Shown piece after piece: positions 6,011 through 10,068 of a stretch of DNA of 10,068 nt (position 1 is its first letter; each line of letters opens with the position of its first letter). The notes under the pieces were generated by a model, which did no database searches, was not told the DNA's origin, and saw nothing but the letters and a program-made list of their open reading frames with translations. The translations under genes were made by a program, and so were the position numbers. The DNA comes from CAYHXN01 sp964373675 (lineage in GTDB: Bacteria > Patescibacteriota > Minisyncoccia > UBA6257 > WO2-44-18). The stretch lies in the NCBI GenBank assembly GCA_964373675.1, contig CAYJVO010000022.1, forward strand, positions 1 through 10,068. Reading direction: 5' to 3'.

Positions 6011-7963
6011 TTACTCTCGGCTTTTAATCAAGGACTCTACTACTGACGGATCGGCCAAGGTGGTTACATCCCCTATTGAATCAAGCTCTCCGGCGGCAAT
6101 CTTTCGCAAAATCCGGCGCATAATCTTTCCAGAACGGGTTTTGGGAAGAATGCTGGCAAATTGAATTTTGTCCGGCTTGGCAATCGGACCAATTTCTTTT
6201 TTTACCTGTTCTACCAATTCCTGTTTAAGAACGGCTGACGGCTCAAAACCTTGTTTAAGCGTTACAAAACAATAAATCCCCTGCCCTTTTATTTCATGCG
6301 GAAAGCCCACCACTGCCGACTCGGCAACGCTGTGGTGCGACACTAAAGCGCTCTCTATTTCCGCTGTTCCAAATCGGTGTCCGGAAACATTAATGACATC
6401 GTCTATTCTTCCCAGCAGCCAGTAAAAGCCGTCTTGATCTAATCGACAGCCGTCGCCAGTAAAATATTTTCCCGGAAAAGCGGAAAAATACACTTTTTTA
6501 ATCAGCTCGTTCTTTTTGTCTCCCCAGACACCCCGAATCATTCCCGGCCAAGGCTTAGTAATAACCAAAGCGCCGCTTTCTTCTCCCTGAACCGGCAAGC
6601 CGTTTTCTTTTAAAATTTCCGGCACGACTCCGAAAAACGGCCTGGAAGCAGAGCCAGGCTTAGTTGGAAGAGCTCCCGGCAACGGTGTGATCATAATTCC
6701 TCCGGTTTCGGTCTGCCACCAAGTGTCCATAATCGGACAACGCTCTTTCCCAATCATTTTGTAATACCAAAGCCAGGCCTCGGGATTGATTGGCTCGCCG
6801 ACGCTCGCCAAAATCCTCAAGCTGGAAAGGTCATGCTTTTCCGGCCATTCATTGCCCAACTTAATCAATGCCCGGATAGCCGTTGGCGCGGTATAAAAAA
6901 CAGTTACCTGGCAATCTTCAATAATCTTCCAAAATCTGTCCGGAGCCGGATAAGTCGGTATGCCCTCAAACATCAAAGCTGTCGCGCCATTAGATAGCGG
7001 CCCATAAACCACATACGAATGTCCGGTAACCCAGCCAATGTCGGCAGTGCACCAAAAAATATCTTCATCTTTTACATCAAAAATCCACTTGTAAGTAAGG
7101 TGGGCTTGTAAAAGATAACCGGCAGTAGTATGCAGCACGCCTTTGGGTTTGCCAGTAGTTCCGCTGGTGTAAAGAATAAAAAGCGGGTCTTCAGCGTCCA
7201 TTGCCTCCGGCTCGCAAATATTGCCAATGTCCGGCGCACTCATCTCTTCCTGCCACCAAAAATCCTGTCCCGGCTCCATTGCCGTTGGCTCATCGCTTCG
7301 TTTATAAACAATGACTGTTTTTACACTCTGGCAATCTTGTAAAGCCGCATCTGCCTTCTTTTTAAGTTCAATGACTTTGCCGCCATGAAATCCAATATTG
7401 GCAGTAATTAATACTTTGGAGTCGCAGTCCTGAATGCGATTTTTCAAGGACTCGGAAGAAAATGCGGAAAAAACAACTGAATGAATCGCGCCAATCCTGG
7501 CGCAAGCGAGCATGGCAATCGGCAGCTCCGGAATCATTGGCATAAAAATCGTCACGCGGTCGCCTTTCTCCACGCCGTGTTTTTTTAACACGTTGGCGAA
7601 ACGGCAAACTTCCCGATGAAACTGATGATAAGTTAGCGTCCGTCTCTCCTCTTCCTTTTCGCCTTGCCAAATAATCGCTGCTTTGTTCTTACGCCAAGAA
7701 CTTAAGTGCCGATCCAAACAATTATAAGCAACGTTCAGCTTTGCGCCGCTAAAAAACTGCGCATACGGTCCTTCAATTTCGCCGATTCTACTCCAATCGT
7801 ATTCTAAAACTTTGTCCCACTTTTTAAACCAAGAAAGATTATCTTCCGCTTGCAACGCCCAAAATAATTCTGAATTATCTACAGACTCCCTGTACAAATA
7901 CTCGTATTGTTTTTTACTTTTAATGTGGGCCTTCCTGCTTAACTCTTTTGGAGGATGGTACAT
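6011..7963 (-). CDS. acs: Acetyl-CoA synthetase (AMP-forming)
   Basis: Converts acetate, ATP and CoA to acetyl-CoA, AMP and PPi in the cytoplasm. Numbered from ATG 7963 (650 aa, the usual Acs length) it shows the P-loop-like TSGTTGKPKG (266-275), DTWWQTETGG (413-422), YFTGD (500-504), the hinge region GRIDDVINVSGHR (518-530), and PKTRSGKIMRRILR with K613, the lysine that is catalytic and reversibly acetylated in characterised Acs. W416 matches the Trp that limits the acyl pocket to acetate, so acetate is favoured over longer acids. The open frame continues 44 codons upstream, but that extension runs through the promoter and GC-rich palindromes and lacks homology to Acs; ATG 7963, preceded by a modest AAGAG, is the better start. 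It is transcribed alone and ends at the terminator 5988-5963. Confidence 0.96.
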   Translation of the reverse strand: MYHPPKELSRKAHIKSKKQYEYLYRESVDNSELFWALQAEDNLSWFKKWDKVLEYDWSRIGEIEGPYAQFFSGAKLNVAYNCLDRHLSSWRKNKAAIIWQGEKEEERRTLTYHQFHREVCRFANVLKKHGVEKGDRVTIFMPMIPELPIAMLACARIGAIHSVVFSAFSSESLKNRIQDCDSKVLITANIGFHGGKVIELKKKADAALQDCQSVKTVIVYKRSDEPTAMEPGQDFWWQEEMSAPDIGNICEPEAMDAEDPLFILYTSGTTGKPKGVLHTTAGYLLQAHLTYKWIFDVKDEDIFWCTADIGWVTGHSYVVYGPLSNGATALMFEGIPTYPAPDRFWKIIEDCQVTVFYTAPTAIRALIKLGNEWPEKHDLSSLRILASVGEPINPEAWLWYYKMIGKERCPIMDTWWQTETGGIMITPLPGALPTKPGSASRPFFGVVPEILKENGLPVQGEESGALVITKPWPGMIRGVWGDKKNELIKKVYFSAFPGKYFTGDGCRLDQDGFYWLLGRIDDVINVSGHRFGTAEIESALVSHHSVAESAVVGFPHEIKGQGIYCFVTLKQGFEPSAVLKQELVEQVKKEIGPIAKPDKIQFASILPKTRSGKIMRRILRKIAAGELDSIGDVTTLADPSVVESLIKSRE

Positions 7964-7986
7964 AAATTTCTCTTTATGAAAAAGCT

Positions 7987-8023
7987 GTTGATAAATATAA
8001 TAAACTTTCAAAAATTTATCAAC
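7987..8023. promoter_or_regulatory. Inverted repeat over the acs promoter (possible operator)
   Basis: GTTGATAAAT (7987-7996) and ATTTATCAAC (8014-8023) are perfect 10-bp inverted arms 17 nt apart. One arm covers the -10 box and predicted start point, the other covers the -35. This arrangement would suit a dimeric repressor, although part of the symmetry comes from AT-rich promoter sequence. Confidence 0.4.
7994..8022 (-). promoter_or_regulatory. Sigma70-type promoter of acs
   Basis: On the minus strand TTGATA (8022-8017), a 17-nt spacer and TATATT (7999-7994) match the consensus well. Initiation near 7987 gives a leader of about 24 nt to ATG 7963, which supports that start over the longer open frame. 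Confidence 0.65.
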
Positions 8024-8029
8024 AAAATG

Positions 8030-8115
8030 AAGCTCCGCGGGCTTACCCACGGCCCCGCTGTAAGCGGAGCCAAGTCTGACTCGGCGGAGCCCCACGCCTT
8101 TGGCGGGGCGTGGCG
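8030..8115. repeat. GC-rich cluster of short palindromes
   Basis: An abrupt GC-rich patch upstream of acs. 8051-8071 forms a 9-bp stem with one mismatch and loop GTA. CCACGCC (8092-8098) and GGCGTGG (8107-8113) form a perfect 7-bp stem. Further partial arms such as GCTCCGC/GCGGAGC and GCTTAC/GTAAGC compete with these. The open frames crossing it have skewed composition and are probably not translated. Confidence 0.55.
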
Positions 8116-8159
8116 CTCGGGGGGTATCTGAGCGGAATTCTTCAAAGCTGACTATGGTA

Positions 8160-8201
8160 ACCCTTCGACCACCGCCAAGGCGGGGCAGGCAAGCTCAGGG
8201 T
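8160..8201. repeat. Palindromic element with ACCCT...AGGGT ends
   Basis: ACCCTTCGAC begins and AAGCTCAGGGT ends a 42-nt element whose outer 5 bp pair. Inside lies a second GC-rich symmetric core, CCGCCAAGGCGG (8172-8183). The outer ends resemble dispersed palindromes of the CCCTTCGACAAGCTCAGGG kind that I recall from many environmental bacterial genomes; here the core appears to have been inserted into such a sequence. It directly abuts the element at 8201-8290. Confidence 0.5.
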
Positions 8202-8290
8202 ATTCTCTTCGCCTTCACCCCGCGCATAAGTATTTATGCGCGGGGTTCATCCTACGGGCTAACGCCCGTAGGATTCGGCGAAAGAGAATA
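8201..8290. repeat. Nested palindrome that can fold as a three-way junction
   Basis: An outer stem pairs 8201-8213 (TATTCTCTTCGCC) with 8277-8290 (GGCGAAAGAGAATA): 13 bp with A8281 bulged. It encloses two perfect hairpins: 8217-8229 with 8234-8246 (13 bp, loop GTAT), and 8249-8259 with 8264-8274 (11 bp, loop TAAC). Only 15 of 90 bases stay unpaired. The arms are the same in DNA or in RNA from either strand. No T-tract follows on either strand, so it is not a plain terminator. It lies inside the truncated GIY-YIG reading frame, just after the last conserved residues. Confidence 0.85.
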
Positions 8291-8376
8291 AATATTAAGA
8301 GGGAATCGTTGGTGCAACCAACGTATTCCGTTCCATTAATACATTTTAGAACATAGACGTAATGCATAATAACCAT
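8215..8376 (-). pseudogene. Truncated GIY-YIG nuclease gene
   Basis: A 53-codon frame starts at ATG 8376 with AAGGAG 9 nt upstream, a strong ribosome binding site. The first 24 residues, MVIMHYVYVLKC then INGTEYVGCTND, match the start of small single-domain GIY-YIG nucleases (YVY...YVG followed by TND). Complete members are about 80-100 residues and continue with an Arg-rich helix and a downstream Glu. Here homology stops after D24; the next 29 residues are encoded by the palindromic element 8201-8290 and end at TGA inside its first hairpin. The catalytic Arg/Glu part is missing, so the product should be inactive. I found no convincing remainder downstream in either orientation. This looks like a gene broken by palindrome insertion. 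Confidence 0.72.
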
Positions 8377-8387
8377 GGCGAATCTCT

Positions 8388-8470
8388 CCTTCGCTAAAGC
8401 TCTTTTTATTTTTAATTGGCGGGTTTTACCCGCCGAAGCTCGATGAAGCTTTAGCTTCGGCGAGCGAAGG
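8388..8470. repeat. Second composite palindrome, upstream of the GIY-YIG fragment
   Basis: CCTTCGCT (8388-8395) pairs with AGCGAAGG (8463-8470). Between them GGCGGGT/ACCCGCC (8418-8424 with 8428-8434, loop TTT) and CGCCGAAGCT/AGCTTCGGCG (8431-8440 with 8453-8462) form competing hairpins, and GCTAAAGCT (8393-8401) can instead pair with AGCTTTAGC (8447-8455). The outer arm overlaps the ribosome binding site of the GIY-YIG fragment, so folding in the mRNA would hide it. Confidence 0.6.
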
Positions 8471-8478
8471 CGGGCGGT

Positions 8479-8495
8479 GTCGGTCTAGAACCGAC
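8479..8495. repeat. Short hairpin
   Basis: GTCGGT (8479-8484) and ACCGAC (8490-8495) pair perfectly around the 5-nt loop CTAGA. No T-run follows on either strand. It belongs to the same run of palindromes as 8388-8470. Confidence 0.55.
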
Positions 8496-8629
8496 CCGAT
8501 GCAAGCATTATACTCCTCCGCCAGAGGCTACGGAAGTACGCAGTAAAGCTTTTTTGGGTCTCGTTCCAGCTGTCCGTTTGAGGCGTCTTGGTCGGGGCAT
8601 TACAGATGATGTTAACTATGCTCCTGCGT
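8496..8629. other. Non-coding stretch with an isolated TATAAT
   Basis: I see no convincing gene here. On the minus strand a perfect TATAAT (8512-8507) points toward the GIY-YIG fragment, but nothing near 17 nt upstream resembles a -35. A 30-codon minus-strand frame (8600-8508) lacks a ribosome binding site and is not credible. No T-rich terminator follows the membrane protein gene that ends at 8630. Confidence 0.4.
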
Positions 8630-8920
8630 CTATTTACAATTTATGCAAACGCCCGCAATCTTTTTGGAAGTAAAATAAATTGAGAGGATAAGAAGGATCG
8701 CGATGGTGGCGACAAAATAAAATCTGTAGTTAAAAAGAAACAACGACCCGCTTGCCCCTATGCCCAAAAACCCAAGCAGTGTTGCCAGACAAGAAACGCA
8801 AGTAGCGGTTCCCGAACCAAGAAGAGAAGCAAAGGTCGCGGCAACGCCGCCAAGGCCAACCTTACCGGCGCCGCCAATCGCCTTTTTTGAAAAGCGCAGG
8901 CTGTAAATTTGCATGGTCAT
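8630..8920 (-). CDS. Small membrane protein with two CxxC pairs
   Basis: A 96-residue protein from ATG 8920 (101 if TTG 8935 is used; ATG 8914 is also possible, and none has a clear Shine-Dalgarno). A short basic N-terminus (LRFSKKA) is followed by two or three hydrophobic segments, about 20-40, 45-62 and 66-83. Cysteines occur as TCVSC (C41, C44) within or at the edge of the second segment and CINC (C92, C95) four residues from the end. Small size, Gly/Ala-rich first helix and cysteines in the membrane recall the MerF/MerT mercuric-ion transporters, but their typical CC pair is absent, so this is a similarity of layout only. A thiol-redox or metal-binding membrane protein is a fair guess. 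It appears monocistronic; no partner gene adjoins it. Confidence 0.65.
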   Translation of the reverse strand: MTMQIYSLRFSKKAIGGAGKVGLGGVAATFASLLGSGTATCVSCLATLLGFLGIGASGSLFLFNYRFYFVATIAILLILSIYFTSKKIAGVCINCK

Positions 8921-8970
8921 AAATAAGGCGGACAAAGCAGGTTCGTATCCAATAATTAATTAACTAATCA

Positions 8971-9008
8971 AGACCCGTTCAAGGTAAAACCTTGCGGGTC
9001 TTTTTATT
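8971..9008 (+). terminator. Intrinsic terminator on the plus strand, no obvious gene in front
   Basis: AGACCCG (8971-8977) pairs with CGGGTCT (8995-9001), and inside it CAAGG/CCTTG (8980-8984 with 8990-8994) caps a TAAAA loop. TTTTTATTT follows from 9001. It has all the marks of a plus-strand terminator, yet the nearest upstream DNA on that strand has no credible gene. On the minus strand it lies upstream of the membrane protein gene and lacks a T-run. Confidence 0.7.
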
Positions 9009-9060
9009 TACCCCACTGGGCTGAATACTATTTCTGTCATGATGGTCATAAGCTATTGAA

Positions 9061-9072
9061 CCAGTACACTGG
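9061..9072. promoter_or_regulatory. Small palindrome abutting a promoter (weak operator candidate)
   Basis: CCAGT (9061-9065) and ACTGG (9068-9072) are inverted around AC, 2 nt before the -35 of the next gene. Five-base arms are common by chance. Confidence 0.25.
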
Positions 9073-9073
9073 G

Positions 9074-9102
9074 TTGCATTACTTTAGATTTCTTGCTATT
9101 GT
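9074..9102 (+). promoter_or_regulatory. Promoter of the exported protein gene
   Basis: TTGCAT (9074-9079), a 17-nt spacer and TATTGT (9097-9102), with TGC before the -10 making an extended -10. Initiation near 9109 leaves a leader of about 22 nt. The same TTGCAT -35 plus extended -10 is seen at 5932-5904. Confidence 0.5.
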
Positions 9103-9131
9103 ATCGGTAGAACATTGAAAGGGGGTATGGC

Positions 9132-9776
9132 ATGAAAAGATGCATCTTTATGGCAATGGCTATAGCAATTATTTTCGGACTGGCATTGACGGTTGTAGTT
9201 AGGGCACAATATACAGCTTCCCAGTCACAGCCACCAGAAACAGAAACTGGTGATTGCCATTACTTTATTCGGCCTGCGTTGTGGGAAAGCGAAGAGAACG
9301 CCCACATCGTCAAGAATAAATTACTTACCCAGTTTTGTAAGGAAGCAATAGTGGATTCAAGAGAATCGGCAGACGTAATTATTGTTGTGAGTACAAGTTA
9401 CAGCACAATACCGGGTTCTATTTTTGTGGATTACCGGGACAGTGCCGCAAATTTGGCACAATATATTGTTTCGCATACCGTCGAAGCAATTTTGTGTCAA
9501 AAAGAAGAAGAGGTATTTGCTCCGCTGACAAAAACACTAGAAAGTAGGTTCGCAAAAAATGGGATTTTCTTAAGAAAAGCATTGTGGCTTTCAGAACGTG
9601 ATTACTATAAATTTCTTTTGAGGCTGCGTAGTAATCCTAAAACCCAGAATCTCGTTAAGCAACTCGGCAGCTTATTAGTTATTGATTATAAATTTTCCTC
9701 TTATAGTGGTGTTTTACGAATTGCTTTCGATGAAAATTTTGAAACTATCAATAATTTTCTAACAGAGCTGCATTAA
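9132..9776 (+). CDS. Exported protein of unknown function
   Basis: A 214-residue protein with a classical Sec signal: basic MKR, a hydrophobic core from about 5 to 23, and a likely signal peptidase site after VRA (25), giving a mature protein that begins QYTAS. The mature part has a mixed alpha/beta look: a Glu-rich linker, a beta-type ADVIIVVS (80-87), a helical Lys/Glu/Leu region (about 120-170) and LLVIDYKF (181-188) near the end. Three cysteines (C42, C69, C122) follow the signal. The order of strands faintly recalls N-acetylmuramoyl-L-alanine amidases, but the His and Glu zinc ligands expected there are absent, so I assign no function. ATG 9132 follows AAAGGGGG at good spacing. The gene is monocistronic, between the promoter at 9074 and the terminator at 9783. 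Confidence 0.78.
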   Translation: MKRCIFMAMAIAIIFGLALTVVVRAQYTASQSQPPETETGDCHYFIRPALWESEENAHIVKNKLLTQFCKEAIVDSRESADVIIVVSTSYSTIPGSIFVDYRDSAANLAQYIVSHTVEAILCQKEEEVFAPLTKTLESRFAKNGIFLRKALWLSERDYYKFLLRLRSNPKTQNLVKQLGSLLVIDYKFSSYSGVLRIAFDENFETINNFLTELH

Positions 9777-9782
9777 TTTTTA

Positions 9783-9819
9783 AAAAAACACGGATTATTC
9801 CGTGTTTTTTATTTTTTTA
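9783..9819 (+). terminator. Terminator of the exported protein gene, possibly bidirectional
   Basis: AAAAAACACGG (9783-9793) and CCGTGTTTTTT (9800-9810) pair over 11 bp around ATTATT, followed by ATTTTTTT. The A-run in front would serve as the T-tract for minus-strand transcripts from the right, so it may act in both directions. Confidence 0.85.
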
Positions 9820-9854
9820 CCCCACCCTGCTACTCACTATATCTACATCTACTA

Positions 9855-9885
9855 CAGGAAGAGGAGATTATCTCTCCTCTTCCTG
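9855..9885. repeat. Perfect 13-bp hairpin
   Basis: CAGGAAGAGGAGA (9855-9867) and TCTCCTCTTCCTG (9873-9885) pair fully around TTATC. Neither strand has a T-run directly after it. On the minus strand the loop holds a TAA that is in frame with the reading frame entering from the right edge. Confidence 0.7.
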
Positions 9886-10008
9886 TTCTTGTTGCCCTTG
9901 TTCGTTCTACCTCCTATATTCCTCCAACGGCTGCAGATCAATCAGTGATCCGGGCAGCAGCTTTCTCGCATCCAGCTTGCCGCCGTTGACCCCCACTCGG
10001 GGATGTTG
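9868..10008 (-). pseudogene. Possible continuation of the edge gene after an in-frame TAG
   Basis: Following TAG 10011-10009, the same frame reads on for 33 codons, including VNGGKLDARKLLPGSLIDLQ, to a second TAG (9909-9907), then 12 Gln/Glu-rich codons to TAA (9870-9868). The first segment looks protein-like and uses G/C third positions, unlike the AT-rich codons before the first TAG. A separate small frame from GTG 9996 is also possible but has no ribosome binding site. It could be a decayed 3' end, a foreign fragment or chance; three stops in about 65 codons is what random DNA gives. Confidence 0.2.
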
Positions 10009-10068
10009 CTAACGGGGTTCATATTTAGTCAAAATATTTTCTAGGGCGCTTTTTAAATCAGGAAATTT
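10009..10068 (-). CDS. C-terminal tail of an unidentified protein (cut by right edge)
   Basis: A minus-strand frame enters from the right edge and ends at TAG 10011-10009. Its 19 residues, KFPDLKSALENILTKYEPR, look like a helical, charged C-terminus and use AT-rich codons like the main genes of the window. Too short to assign to a family. The same frame continues after the TAG. Confidence 0.4.
   Translation of the reverse strand, partial: KFPDLKSALENILTKYEPR

Noticed and set aside
7964..8095. 44-codon N-terminal extension of acetyl-CoA synthetase
   Set aside because: It covers the promoter, operator-like repeat and GC-rich palindromes, gives unusual composition, and would make the protein longer than the usual 650 residues.
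8100..8291. 63-codon plus-strand frame through the palindrome cluster
   Set aside because: It is made almost wholly of palindromic arms, has no ribosome binding site and resembles no protein.
8030..8500. CRISPR array or tRNA cluster as the explanation for the repeats
   Set aside because: The repeats differ in sequence and spacing, are palindromes instead of direct repeats with spacers, and none folds as a tRNA with a T-loop GTTCGA.
8508..8600. Minus-strand frame MPRPRRLKRTAG...
   Set aside because: Thirty basic residues, no ribosome binding site, and no similarity recognised; its stop codon is part of an isolated TATAAT.

Overview
The window looks like a chromosomal contig from an uncultured bacterium. 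Shine-Dalgarno sequences, sigma70-type promoters and Rho-independent terminators are easy to find, TAA, TAG and TGA all act as stops, and base composition is moderately AT-rich. Compact single-gene units, purine salvage instead of synthesis, and clusters of GC-rich palindromes between genes would fit a Patescibacteria/CPR-like or similar small environmental genome. That placement is inference; there is no rRNA or ribosomal protein gene here to support it.

Layout, left to right. A plus-strand gene tail ends at 91. From 157 to 8376 almost everything is on the minus strand, so transcription runs from high to low coordinates. In that order: a broken GIY-YIG nuclease gene (8376-8215) inside a palindrome cluster; acetyl-CoA synthetase (7963-6011); a two-gene purine salvage operon of a phosphoribosyltransferase (5872-5441) and an IMP dehydrogenase/GMP reductase family enzyme (5448-3979), overlapping by 8 nt; a 730-residue protein with two HTH-phosphoesterase halves (3882-1690); and a short Clp/Hsp100-type AAA+ ATPase (1596-205). 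The last four units each have a candidate promoter and an intrinsic terminator, so they look independently transcribed. Further right are a small minus-strand membrane protein with two CxxC pairs (8920-8630), a plus-strand exported protein of unknown function (9132-9776), and a minus-strand gene tail entering from the right edge.

Functionally, acetate activation and purine-base salvage are ordinary metabolism. The phosphoribosyltransferase would make a purine nucleotide that the IMPDH/GMPR enzyme then interconverts. The less ordinary proteins are the duplicated phosphoesterase, whose first half has lost most metal ligands, and the Clp-like ATPase with a roughly 110-residue insert between pore loop and Walker B. 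They are adjacent but separated by a terminator and a promoter, so a joint role is only a hypothesis.

The most striking non-coding feature is 8030-8500. It holds many perfect or near-perfect palindromes, including a 90-nt element (8201-8290) that folds on paper into a three-way junction with almost all bases paired. It lies within and beyond the end of the conserved part of the GIY-YIG gene. A second palindrome-within-palindrome (5940-6009) encloses the acs terminator.
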